Source: a virus | IMG/VR virus record: IMGVR_UViG_3300025009_000230 | Span: 1-40,459 of that record | DNA: 40,459 bases | Direction: 5' to 3' (one strand) | Part shown: in pieces, positions 23,797-31,501 of the stretch | Position numbering within the stretch: position 1 is the stretch's first letter | Layout: every line of letters begins with the position of its first letter | Notes under the pieces: model-generated | Databases searched by the model: none | Told to the model about the DNA's origin: nothing | The model's input: only the letters and a program-made list of their open reading frames with translations | Position numbers and translations under genes: made by a program

Positions 23797-24021
23797 AAAT
23801 TAATTCAAGGAGGGCAGTCATTATATTAATGGATTTTGGTTAGGTAGAAAAGTCAAATCATTGAAGAGAGGTCTTTGTATTTAATAAAAAAGTACAATGC
23901 ACCAATATTAACGACATAATCTAAAACTCACAAGGTTTTATATTAAAAATTAAAATAAATTTCTCATAATAAATTATAACAAAAATAAAAATTTAAAATA
24001 AAAGGGGATATATTAAAAAAT

Positions 24022-24306
24022 ATGAATAAAAATGAATTAATTTCCGCAATTTCTGAGGCAACAAATCAATCCAAGAAGGACACAGAGGCATTTCTAACAG
24101 CATTCACATCCACTGTCATTGCAGAAGTTGCAAAAGGTTCTAAGGTACAGCTCGTAGGTTTCGGAAACTGGGAGAAACAAGCTACCAAAGGTAAAGAGGG
24201 TACTATTCAATTTGGAGAACGTAAAGGACAAAAATGGACTTCTGAGGACTCTTATCGCGTTAGTTTCAGTGCAGGAAAATTGTTTAAAGAAGCTGTAAAA
24301 GCGTAA
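24022..24306 (+). CDS. HU-family DNA-binding protein, 94 aa
   Basis: MNKNELISAISEATNQSKKD and KVQLVGFGNWE match the N-terminal helices and first strands of HU. The C-terminal F-S-A-G-K-x-x-K-E-A-V-K matches the end of HU. Between them the usual R-N-P-x-T-G arm is replaced by GKEGTIQFGERKGQKW, so DNA bending may differ. HU proteins are dimeric architectural DNA-binding proteins. Its place downstream of the polymerase-like gene parallels SPbeta YonN after YonO. AGGGG about 13 bases before the ATG is a weak ribosome site. Confidence 0.9.
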   Translation: MNKNELISAISEATNQSKKDTEAFLTAFTSTVIAEVAKGSKVQLVGFGNWEKQATKGKEGTIQFGERKGQKWTSEDSYRVSFSAGKLFKEAVKA

Positions 24307-24478
24307 TTAATTATTAAACATTTAATCTTGTGTCGCACAGTAAGTCCTTATATTTAATAGATATCGTTAGATATAAGGCAAAGCGATACATTACAATATT
24401 GAGCGTAAGGCAAATTCTTTAATACAAATGATATATTCATAATGTAAAATAAAATTAAAAGGTGGAATTTATTAATAT

Positions 24479-24652
24479 ATGGCAAATTTAAATAATCAAT
24501 ATTGTGAATCCTGTGTAAAAGCGAGCGTCTGTGAATGGTCCCAAAAACTATATAAATTAGAGGGGACGGAACGTAAACCAGGAATTTTAGATATTACAAT
24601 TAATGGTTGTGATCAGTATTTGTCTTTAGATGGTGAAACTGAAGAAGATTGA
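24479..24652 (+). CDS. Small Cys-rich protein, 57 aa
   Basis: AAAGGTGG precedes the ATG. It begins MANLNNQYCESCVKASVC, giving C-x2-C-x5-C, and has a later NGC near residue 43. This may bind zinc or an iron-sulfur cluster. The remainder is acidic. The 170-bp gap upstream holds a CCTTATAT / ATATAAGG stem (24346-24378) whose loop TATCG can pair with CGATA at 24384, a possible small pseudoknot. Confidence 0.6.
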   Translation: MANLNNQYCESCVKASVCEWSQKLYKLEGTERKPGILDITINGCDQYLSLDGETEED

Positions 24653-25253
24653 TAACTATTTTAATTAAAAAAGTTTTATTTCATTATCAACGAATAAATA
24701 TTACAGAGTAAGATATAAAGTAATCTCTTTATTGTCTACCGTCTAACAAGTAAAACACCTACAAACCCTTAGAGAGAATGGATAAAGTTATCATCATAAT
24801 TATTCTCCATTCTCTCACAACTCTATTATATTCTCATAAGAGATTCAGTTTCCAATTATATTAATCATAATATAATATAATATGGCATTGTGTCTACTGC
24901 TTAATATCGTAGCTTGAAGAAATGGTGTGACATCATTAACTTTAGGATTGGAGTTAAGTATCTTGATAACGATTATAGTATTGTGATTAATAAATAGTAA
25001 TCTTTGGCAGTCTCAATTTAATTTTATTTTGAGAAGAGTAAGTCCAAAATGGCTTTATTGCCGATTAGATTCCCCCTCATCACTCATTGTTTGTTCTCTA
25101 TGCGTTAATCACAGTTTATTTAAACTTTAGTGATAGAGACAAATGGCATACTGCAATGAGACTGATGAAATATGAGTATGCCAAATTACAAATAAGGTGA
25201 GTTTATAGGGGTGGACTCACCTTCATATTTAAAATATTAGAGGTGAGATAAAA
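24653..25253 (+). promoter_or_regulatory. 600-bp structured non-coding region and leader
   Basis: No gene was found. Visible helices are ATAAAG / CTTTAT (24715-24732), GAGAGAATGGA / TCCATTCTCTC (24772-24816), TTAACT / AGTTAA (24936-24957), TCTCAA / TTGAGA (25011-25034), a two-part stem TCTCT-ATCAC-AGTTT / AAACT-GTGAT-AGAGA (25095-25139), TGGCATACT / AGTATGCCA (25144-25183), and AAGGTGAGT / ACTCACCTT (25194-25223). The last can alternatively pair with the downstream ribosome site. It is probably a regulatory leader or separate RNA. Confidence 0.55.
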
Positions 25254-25379
25254 ATGGATGTAATACTAAGCGAAATTCTAAATGAACTCAAACAAATAAA
25301 AGAATTACTAGCCCCACATGACTGTAGTGCTAGTAACGATTCTAAGACATACAAACTTACTCCCTATGAAAAGGAATAA
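25254..25379 (+). CDS. Small helical protein, 41 aa
   Basis: AGAGGTGAGATAAA precedes the ATG, and this ribosome site lies in a predicted RNA switch. MDVILSEILNELKQIKELL is a clean amphipathic heptad helix of about 20 residues, then a polar tail with one Cys. It looks like a short coiled-coil peptide. It is probably co-expressed with the 225-aa gene 40 bp downstream. Confidence 0.65.
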   Translation: MDVILSEILNELKQIKELLAPHDCSASNDSKTYKLTPYEKE

Positions 25380-25419
25380 CAAAGAAGAAAATACAAATTG
25401 AAAGAAGGAAATAATAAAT

Positions 25420-26097
25420 ATGTCTAATTCACAAAACATTAATTCGACAACTTCACTAAAAGAGTCCTTTAGGATTCTAAATGTATTAGACCAACACACA
25501 TCTTCCCTCCTGTCTTATATTTCCAACAAATCAAATTCATTAAAAGTAGAGGAAATACACTTAAAGTCAAAAGTAACAGAAAATCAAGATGAAACAATTG
25601 ATCAAACTACAGAGCGTCAATATAATTGTTCTGTAACTGATATTTCTCATTTAATTTTTCAACTTATTAGTCAAAAACTAACCCTATCTCTAGCTATAGA
25701 AAATGCGAAGAAAAATTTATTACTTGATTGGAAGGAAAATGGAGAGCATTTAACATTAGATACAGGTATATTGTTTGCGAAAAAGAGCAGAGAATTGTCT
25801 AATAGTCTTAAATATTTACTTGATTTAAAACCATCTGAAGCAAAGTCAACTGGTTCGGACTTCATCTTTAATGCAGAACTAAATCAGGTACAATACAAAT
25901 TCCCAATAGAAAAGAAAGTATCTTTAGATTTTGATAGAAATGAGATTAATACTTTGTATAAACAAACAATGAATACTGCTAACACATTGTCGATTCAGAT
26001 AGAAAAGGCCATGATGCAAGATATTGTGGAGTTTGTTCCTGTTTATGATATTTTGTCGTCAACATCTGAAATTGTGGAAGAGTATTTATCAATTTAA
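25420..26097 (+). CDS. Hypothetical coiled-coil-rich protein, 225 aa
   Basis: GAAGGAAATAATAAAT precedes the ATG. It is largely helical and Ser/Lys/Glu-rich, with residues 90-135 and 170-205 forming long helices and a V-S-L-D-F-D-R-N-E-I-N-x-L-Y-K motif near residue 165. The helix-strand-helix layout recalls the V-x-F-D-x-x-x-I-x-x-x-Y region of DIP1984-like phage proteins, but the match is weak. Expression is probably controlled by the structured leader upstream. Confidence 0.65.
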   Translation: MSNSQNINSTTSLKESFRILNVLDQHTSSLLSYISNKSNSLKVEEIHLKSKVTENQDETIDQTTERQYNCSVTDISHLIFQLISQKLTLSLAIENAKKNLLLDWKENGEHLTLDTGILFAKKSRELSNSLKYLLDLKPSEAKSTGSDFIFNAELNQVQYKFPIEKKVSLDFDRNEINTLYKQTMNTANTLSIQIEKAMMQDIVEFVPVYDILSSTSEIVEEYLSI

Positions 26098-26106
26098 CAA
26101 TGACAA

Positions 26107-26144
26107 TTAATAAGAGAATTGCCTAACCACAATTCTCTTATTAA
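26107..26144 (+). terminator. 15-bp hairpin after the 225-aa gene
   Basis: 26107-26121 pairs perfectly with 26130-26144 around an 8-base loop. No U-run follows, so termination is possible but the hairpin may instead bound the RNA that follows. Confidence 0.6.
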
Positions 26145-26188
26145 AAACAACTAACCAAAAGCAAAGCAAGATATAGACTATTTCGTAT

Positions 26189-26813
26189 ACATCTGAAATT
26201 AGATGTTAAATCTTATTTCAAAATTAAAGCTCAAATAATGCAAGATTGTGTAGATTTACTTTACATAACTTATACATTTGAAACATGAATAATAAACAGG
26301 TTTTACTTAATAGTAAAAACAAGAAATCGCTAATCATTTTCGCAAAACATAAATTCACTATTCACAAATTCGATATTACATTAATACATTATTCATTAGC
26401 ACAATAATCGCTTTCGCTAATCACACTCAAATAATAAAAATTTAGAAGAAATTCTAAAACTGATTTAAATATAAAAGTGGTAATATCTCATTAGAGGTAT
26501 TGATAATATAATAGTATGAATCAAAAGAAATTAATTAATAAATAGTCTTATTTTGCAATGCTTTTTGGTTAGATATAATAAATTATGTGGATACATTGAA
26601 GAATTACGAAAAGTTATGACTCAATGTTGAAATAGCAGGAGAAGTTACGTAAGGTTATTTTCCTGCAAGAATTCAAATAAGACAACTGCGATTAATTTAG
26701 TTGTTGCCTTCATATCAGATAAGATGGTAATAATGTTATAAAGACTAAATCCATCTATTATTTTAAATTACTGAATAGGTTTTGCACAATATAACCTAGA
26801 TAAAAATTGTGCA
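26189..26813 (+). ncRNA. Candidate large structured RNA before tRNA-Phe
   Basis: No gene fits in 26145-26855. Helices seen by eye: ACATCT / AGATGT (26189-26206), TTTTACT / AGTAAAA (26301-26318), ATTAGC / GCTAAT (26395-26421), TTTAGAA-GAAA-TTCTAAA with a GNRA loop (26441-26458), AATATCTC / GAGGTATT (26482-26501), and a long-range stem GTCTTATTT / AAATAAGAC (26545-26683) enclosing ACATTGA / TCAATGT (26593-26627) and GCAGGAGAA / TTTTCCTGC (26635-26666). AGATGG / CCATCT (26722-26756) follows, then an H-type pseudoknot: TAGGTT / AACCTA (26776-26798) interleaved with TGCACAAT / ATTGTGCA (26783-26813). GOLLD and ROOL, known large phage RNAs, also lie beside tRNA genes. Identity is unproven. Confidence 0.55.
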
Positions 26814-26855
26814 TTTACAATACTTTAAAAACTGCATTTCCTAGGTATTAAATAT

Positions 26856-26930
26856 GGACGATTAGCTTAACAGGAAAAGCGTGGGTTTGAAAAACCTAAG
26901 TTCGATGTTCGATCCATCGGTTGTCCACCA
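26856..26930 (+). tRNA. tRNA-Phe (anticodon GAA)
   Basis: The 75-nt cloverleaf is complete. The acceptor GGACGAT pairs with GTTGTCC (G-U pairs at two positions), the D stem is GCTT / AAGC with GG in the loop, and the anticodon stem TGGGT / ACCTA holds the loop TTGAAAA with anticodon GAA. The T stem CGATG / CATCG holds the loop TTCGATC, and ACCA including the 3' CCA is encoded. Phage tRNA-Phe could help translate the A+T-rich late genes. Confidence 0.93.
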
Positions 26931-26980
26931 AATTATTATTATATTATTTATTCTCTATAAAGGAGATGATTAATAAAACA

Positions 26981-27121
26981 ATGAAAGAAACTAATATATA
27001 TGATTCAATTAATGAAGATACAACATGTCCTTTATGTTTTAAAGGGAGGTTCTGGCTAAAATTTTATTGTGGTAAGACAATATTATGGTGTGCTGATTGT
27101 GGACACTGGATTATAATTTGA
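26981..27121 (+). CDS. Zinc-ribbon protein, 46 aa
   Basis: CPLC near residue 13 and CADC near residue 38 form a compact four-Cys ribbon with an additional Cys. ATG 26981 is used because the longer frame begins in the tRNA gene and the in-frame ATG at 26966 directly abuts AAAGGAG. The gap of 15 bases from that SD is long, so the start is uncertain. Confidence 0.55.
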   Translation: MKETNIYDSINEDTTCPLCFKGRFWLKFYCGKTILWCADCGHWIII

Positions 27122-27176
27122 TTTGTAAAGAATAATAACTATAACGAGAGCAATGTATCGGAACAAGCGTGTTCCT

Positions 27177-27236
27177 CTTTCTAAATATTTCGCTATCGCT
27201 TCAATATTTAGGATTTGATTATTTAATTTAATATTT
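27177..27236 (-). repeat. 60-bp dispersed inverted repeat, copy 2
   Basis: The reverse complement of this segment matches 9022-9080 with only a one-base insertion and one or two substitutions, in the loop AAGCGATAGCG against AGCGTTAGCG. The matching CTAAATATT / AATATTTAG stem is kept. It lies in the leader of the 101-aa gene. Confidence 0.8.
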
Positions 27237-27260
27237 TAAATTTAAAGGAGGCATTTAATT

Positions 27261-27566
27261 ATGCAAAAAGTTAATTTTAGATATAGTGATACAAATTTTA
27301 TATCTTATCTTATTACATTAGGATATAAATATAATAACATTGAAATTACAAAAGATAAAGATTATGGAATTAAAGTTTTTATTCACTTTATTGGAGAAAA
27401 AGAAGAATTAATTAATCTTTATAACAATTTTATAAATGATAATGCAAATATAAATGTTTTATCTTTCTCGAAAAACAGAAAACAAATCTCAAAAATCATT
27501 AGAGCAGAAATAGCAAAGTATGAGGCAACCCAACCTGAGAAGAACGGGGTTACGAGTAATAACTAA
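27261..27566 (+). CDS. Small alpha/beta protein, 101 aa, DUF5659-like
   Basis: AAAGGAGG lies 9 bases before the ATG. F-R-Y-S-D-T-N-F-I-S-Y-L-I-x-L-G-Y-K followed by alternating strand and helix resembles the D-x-x-x-x-x-Y-L-x-x-x-G-Y/F pattern of DUF5659-type phage proteins, but I am not certain. The C-terminus is a basic helix, then a Thr/Asn-rich tail. The 60-bp dispersed repeat lies directly upstream. Confidence 0.65.
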   Translation: MQKVNFRYSDTNFISYLITLGYKYNNIEITKDKDYGIKVFIHFIGEKEELINLYNNFINDNANINVLSFSKNRKQISKIIRAEIAKYEATQPEKNGVTSNN

Positions 27567-27641
27567 GAAGAGCAAACGTCTGAAAGTGTTATTATAACTT
27601 AATTTAAAAATAATTTTATGCATTATTAGGTATCAATTCGG

Positions 27642-27687
27642 CATCTACATACCGACTTACTGAAAAGCTTGCTGTGTAGGTGTTTTT
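27642..27687 (+). terminator. Rho-independent terminator
   Basis: CATCTACAT pairs with GTGTAGGTG (9 bp with two G-U pairs) and TTTTT follows. It separates the 101-aa and 195-aa genes. Confidence 0.75.
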
Positions 27688-27716
27688 AGTGATTCCATAA
27701 AGGAGGGCATTTAAAT

Positions 27717-28304
27717 ATGTCAGAAATGAAAGATTTTGTTAACGATATAAATAGCGAATTTGTAAATATGGTAGGTGGGTCTTACGCATCAATAAAAACT
27801 GGTGAAATATTTACACAAAAGGAATTAGATAAACTTGTAAAAAGTAAAGTTGAAGCATTTAATATTGAAAGATTTAAAGAATCTGTTGCTTGTGGAGTAC
27901 CACTTGATCAAGTTCTAATGAAGAAAAGGCCACCTAAAAAGGAAACAAAAACAACTTATGAAGGTGGAGATTTTAATATTGTTTATCGTTTTAAATTAGA
28001 GGAGTTGATAAATATGCAATTAGAAGTAAATGAGAAACTTGTATATTACATATTAAGAGATTTTACAGTATTCCCTTCTAATTCTATTATGATAAATGAT
28101 AAAGTTCCAACATTTGAAGAATTAGAACCTATTCTTGGATTAAAAGAAAGAACAATTAGGAAAGCAGTAAAAGCTCTTGAATTAAAAGGATTGTTTAAAT
28201 TAAAACAATCTGGACATAAGAAAGTAATTTATGTGAATCCAGAATATTATGCCACGGGTAAGAATTTAGATATAGATACGGTAAAGATGTTTGATTTGAT
28301 GTAA
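27717..28304 (+). CDS. Winged-helix DNA-binding protein, 195 aa
   Basis: AAAGGAGG precedes the ATG. Residues 85-175 form a winged helix: a helix around LVYYILRDFTVFP, then TFEELEPILGLKERTIRKAV (recognition-helix region), A-L-E-L-K-G-L-F-K, and a wing ending V-I-Y-V-N-P-E-Y-Y. This layout is typical of RepL-like and phage replication or transcription regulators. The N-terminal 80 residues are acidic to basic with no motif. Confidence 0.75.
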   Translation: MSEMKDFVNDINSEFVNMVGGSYASIKTGEIFTQKELDKLVKSKVEAFNIERFKESVACGVPLDQVLMKKRPPKKETKTTYEGGDFNIVYRFKLEELINMQLEVNEKLVYYILRDFTVFPSNSIMINDKVPTFEELEPILGLKERTIRKAVKALELKGLFKLKQSGHKKVIYVNPEYYATGKNLDIDTVKMFDLM

Positions 28305-28340
28305 TTGGTTAATAAACAATAAAAGGAGGTTCATTTAAGT

Positions 28341-28376
28341 ATGGGCAAGAAGAAAATAATTGGTGAAACTCTATGA
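28341..28376 (+). CDS. Mini-ORF, 11 aa
   Basis: AAAAGGAGG lies just upstream of the ATG. It encodes a basic peptide, M-G-K-K-K-I-I-G-E-T-L, and its stop overlaps the next start (ATGA). It may act as a coupling leader peptide for 28373 and 28441. Confidence 0.4.
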   Translation: MGKKKIIGETL

Positions 28377-28441
28377 AAATAACAGACTTAAAATCCAATG
28401 AAGGTGGTCTACATTATTATAATAAAGGATACTTAATGTAA
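28373..28441 (+). CDS. Mini-ORF, 22 aa
   Basis: Starts in the ATGA overlap with the 11-aa frame and ends in TAATG, whose last A begins the ATG of the 185-aa protein. MKITDLKSNEGG, then an aromatic stretch. It might be a real small protein, a coupling relay, or the displaced N-terminus of the next gene. Confidence 0.4.
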   Translation: MKITDLKSNEGGLHYYNKGYLM

Positions 28442-28998
28442 TGGATTGGATAGTAAATAAAGAAGTTACATTTCAAGATCAAAATGGCTATAGATTTATT
28501 ATAGATGTTGACAGATTAGAGTTTGGTTCGATGGAATCGTATGTTTATAAAAATATGGGTTCTTTGGAACCTTATCACAGTGGACAATGTTGGGATTGTA
28601 TTCAACCTACTTCTTCAGAAGAATTTGATGAGTTAATTATAAATAATCTTATCTTTGGAGAAGCATGGAGAGATAGTATAATTGTTTTAAATAATGATTA
28701 TGCATATTTTAAAATTCACCCTTGTAATTTTTGCAAATACAAAGGTAATGTTGATTGTATTTTAATATTTGATATTGCTTTTGCTAGAAAATGTGAGATC
28801 AAAATAGCTATAGAAGTAGAAAATACTTCACCAGTTAAATGGAATAAATTAAAATTCTGTAAAGAAAATGATATAACTTTAATTGAAGTTAAGGCAAAAG
28901 ATATTAATAATGTAACTTTGCGTGAAAATAAAATTATTTATGGATATGTTTTACACAGGGGAGATTCAATGGGAACTAATGGTTTAAAATATATTTAA
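28441..28998 (+). CDS. PD-(D/E)xK nuclease-like protein, 185 aa
   Basis: The C-terminal half carries D-I-A-F-A ... I-A-I-E-V-E-N-T-S-P-V followed by K-L-K-F-C and L-I-E-V-K-A, a strand-helix-strand arrangement like D ... E-x-E restriction-endonuclease-like cores of phage and CoiA-type proteins. A CNFC pair near residue 98 and CWDC near residue 55 could form a zinc site. No SD of its own, and the start overlaps the 22-aa frame (TAATG), so translation is probably coupled. The catalytic assignment is tentative. Confidence 0.6.
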   Translation: MDWIVNKEVTFQDQNGYRFIIDVDRLEFGSMESYVYKNMGSLEPYHSGQCWDCIQPTSSEEFDELIINNLIFGEAWRDSIIVLNNDYAYFKIHPCNFCKYKGNVDCILIFDIAFARKCEIKIAIEVENTSPVKWNKLKFCKENDITLIEVKAKDINNVTLRENKIIYGYVLHRGDSMGTNGLKYI

Positions 28999-29068
28999 TA
29001 AAGTCCTATTTGATGATAATAATAAACAGAAAATAATAAAAATAAATAAAAGGTGGTATCATTTCTTA

Positions 29069-30280
29069 TTGGATAAAACATTATTAGAAATATGCTATAA
29101 AAAATATAATAAAGAAACACAAATGAGTTGGTCTGAGATAGCTAAATTGTATTACAAGGGTAGTAATGGTGAAACTGGAACAGGAGAAGGATTAAGAAGT
29201 AAATTCAAGAAATATCGTAAAGCAAATGGAACATTAAAAGCAAAAGATATTATTAATGGTATTATTATTGGTAATGGTGATGGTGATAGAGATGATCCAT
29301 TTATTAAAGATAAGAAACTTTCTTCTCTTGATTTAAAAGAAATAGAGTTAAAGAAGGAAAGAGTACGACTCGGAGATCAAAGAAGCAAGTTAAATACTTT
29401 AATAAGGCAATCTGCTAGAAGCGATGGATTGAAAGAATTATTAGAATCAAGTATTAAGAATGGAAAATTTAATGATTTTGAATTTACTATTCCTAAACAT
29501 CAATATGGTGAAGACAACGAAATGATAATTCCTATCTCTGACAGTCATTACGCTCTATCAATTGATAATGAATTTGAAAAATATAATACAGATGTTTTTC
29601 TTGAAAGATTAGCAAATTACACAATGCAAATATTAGATATTAAAAAGACACACAAAATAAATACTTGTCATATAGCGTTTTTAGGAGATTTGATTTCAGG
29701 AGTCCACATGAATATTATAAGATATTCTAATCAAGAAAATGTTGTTAGTCAAGTACAAAATTTCTCAGAATATATGGTTAAATTTTTAGATAAATTAAGT
29801 CAACACTTTGAGAATATGAATATTTACTTTGTGACGGGAAATCATGCTAGAAACTTTCAAGATAAGAAAGAATCTATTGATAGTGAAAGATATGAGAATT
29901 TTATTATTTGGTATTTAAAAGCAAGAATGTCTAATCATAAAAATATTGTTTTTCATGATTCTATTCTTGACAATACAATTGCTACTGGTAAGATTAAAGG
30001 CCATAGTTGTTTCTTTACGCATGGAGATAAAGATACACCTTCTAGAATAGTTGAAAAATTAACATTAATGATTGGAGAAATACCAAAGTTAGTGTATTTT
30101 GGTCATTCCCATCATTTTAGTATTGATACAATTCAAAAAGTAAAAACAATCATGTCTGGAAGTTTTTGTGTCAACGATTCGTATTGTACGGGAATTAGAG
30201 TAATAGGAGAGCCTAGTCAAACAGTAAGTATTATTGATGATAGTGGTTTGAAGTGTGTTTATGATTGCAAATTAAATTAA
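29069..30280 (+). CDS. Calcineurin-like metallophosphoesterase, 403 aa
   Basis: TTG start after AAAGGTGG. Residues 1-60 resemble a helix-turn-helix DNA-binding head (MSWSEIAKLYYKG...). The catalytic domain has D-S-H (Asp158, His160), G-D (Asp207), G-N-H (Asn258, His259), H-G-D (His318) and G-H-S-H-H (His346, His348), the complete dinuclear metal set of the family. Substrate unknown; related phage proteins are nucleases or phosphodiesterases. Position between HU and terminase parallels a predicted phosphoesterase (YonJ-like) of the SPbeta late region. Confidence 0.88.
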   Translation: MDKTLLEICYKKYNKETQMSWSEIAKLYYKGSNGETGTGEGLRSKFKKYRKANGTLKAKDIINGIIIGNGDGDRDDPFIKDKKLSSLDLKEIELKKERVRLGDQRSKLNTLIRQSARSDGLKELLESSIKNGKFNDFEFTIPKHQYGEDNEMIIPISDSHYALSIDNEFEKYNTDVFLERLANYTMQILDIKKTHKINTCHIAFLGDLISGVHMNIIRYSNQENVVSQVQNFSEYMVKFLDKLSQHFENMNIYFVTGNHARNFQDKKESIDSERYENFIIWYLKARMSNHKNIVFHDSILDNTIATGKIKGHSCFFTHGDKDTPSRIVEKLTLMIGEIPKLVYFGHSHHFSIDTIQKVKTIMSGSFCVNDSYCTGIRVIGEPSQTVSIIDDSGLKCVYDCKLN

Positions 30281-30315
30281 TAAATAATAATTGAAAGGTT
30301 AAAAGGTACATTCTT

Positions 30316-30810
30316 ATGGAATTTAGCAAAATCAAGTTCAAAGAAATTATTAATGAAACAACAAATGAAACTTCATACCAAATCAACGACAAATTTGTCA
30401 CAAAAGAAGTATATGATTCAATGGAACAAGATGAATATCTATATATTTTACCCCCACTCCCTAAAATGAATGGTTCTCCTGAAAATAGCAATATTTCCAA
30501 ACCTAGTAATGTCACTAATATTAATAAATATAGTTCGAATGATTCTGAATATAATTCTGATAATGAAGAATGTGATTGCCCTCAATGTCAAGAATTGTTA
30601 GATATAATCTATACAATTAGAGAAATGGATGATTATGAAGCAAAGGAATTATTAACTAATTACATAGACGCGATAAAAACAAAAACTGGTTTAGAAACAT
30701 CTACTGAAATATATAGTCAACTTGGAAATGGAATGATTAAGGTTTCTGCTCAGTTGGATGTACAATTGGATAATTTTATGAGTCAATTTGACGTAATTGA
30801 AGAAGAATAG
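30316..30810 (+). CDS. Acidic protein with Cys knuckle, 164 aa
   Basis: The N-terminal 60 residues are compact alpha/beta, then a Ser/Asn/Asp linker (60-90), then C-D-C-P-Q-C near residue 95 and a helical C-terminus. The C-x-C-x-x-C knuckle after an acidic linker is shared in style with the 136-aa protein downstream, and the two may interact or be related. Weak SD AAAGGT. The function is unknown. Confidence 0.7.
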   Translation: MEFSKIKFKEIINETTNETSYQINDKFVTKEVYDSMEQDEYLYILPPLPKMNGSPENSNISKPSNVTNINKYSSNDSEYNSDNEECDCPQCQELLDIIYTIREMDDYEAKELLTNYIDAIKTKTGLETSTEIYSQLGNGMIKVSAQLDVQLDNFMSQFDVIEEE

Positions 30811-30879
30811 AAGTTTATGGTTTATTAGATTAAGGATTAAACAATATTAAAAATAAAATATAAAGGCAGGAATAAAACA

Positions 30880-31290
30880 ATGAGAGTATTTAATGCAGAA
30901 TCAGGATGGGATAAAGCTGAACAGAAATGGATTCAAATTTTGACGATTGATGGACAGGAAGTTGACTTGGAAACTTATGCTATGGAATTAGATAAAGAAT
31001 CTAATGATAATGAAGAAGGCGTAATTGCTTATTCTTGTGATGATTATCAAGATGATAATGAAGAGGAAGACAATGATGAACACGATGAAGACTGTATGTG
31101 TGAAGATTGTTTAGAAGATAGGAAAAATATTTATCTTGCTGAAGCTGTAAAATTCTTGTTTGAGAATAAATTATGCCCTAAACATGTTTTTGAATTGCTT
31201 GGAGATATTTATGATAAAGCAAATTATGAAGGATATGAAGAGGGATATGAGGATGCGAAATTAGATATGAGAGAGTTTTTGGAGGATTAG
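30880..31290 (+). CDS. Acidic protein with Cys knuckle, 136 aa
   Basis: AAGGCAGGA precedes the ATG. Residues 50-75 are almost pure Asp/Glu with C-M-C-E-D-C following, then a helical tail rich in Tyr/Glu (YEGYEEGYEDAKLDM). The very acidic C-x-C-x-x-C unit echoes the preceding gene. It could mimic DNA or sequester a basic partner, which is inference. Confidence 0.7.
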   Translation: MRVFNAESGWDKAEQKWIQILTIDGQEVDLETYAMELDKESNDNEEGVIAYSCDDYQDDNEEEDNDEHDEDCMCEDCLEDRKNIYLAEAVKFLFENKLCPKHVFELLGDIYDKANYEGYEEGYEDAKLDMREFLED

Positions 31291-31348
31291 ATTAGGATTA
31301 GTAAATATAACTCTATAGGTTATATTGTTGGTTTATAACTCAGATAGT

Positions 31349-31376
31349 AGACATCAATAATTTGATGTCTATTTTT
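31349..31376 (+). terminator. Rho-independent terminator
   Basis: AGACATCAA pairs with TTGATGTCT around TAAT and ATTTTT follows. A second hairpin TTTGTG / CACAAA lies directly after it, the same two-hairpin order as in the elements at 32553 and 33563. Two further short hairpins (ATTGGG / CCCAAT, AGAGTGGG / CCCATTCT) precede 31502. Confidence 0.8.
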
Positions 31377-31501
31377 GTGCGTTAAAACACAAACAAAGAT
31401 AGATTGGGATTAATTACCCCAATTGAAAGAGTGGGTTCCTTATGCCCATTCTTCTTTGTTTTATAAAAATAAGGGGAAATACACTAATAAGGAGTGAAGA
31501 A

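Noticed and set aside
23797-24021. SD-like AAGGAGG after the PhoH terminator
   Set aside because: The following frames end within four codons, so no gene can be supported.
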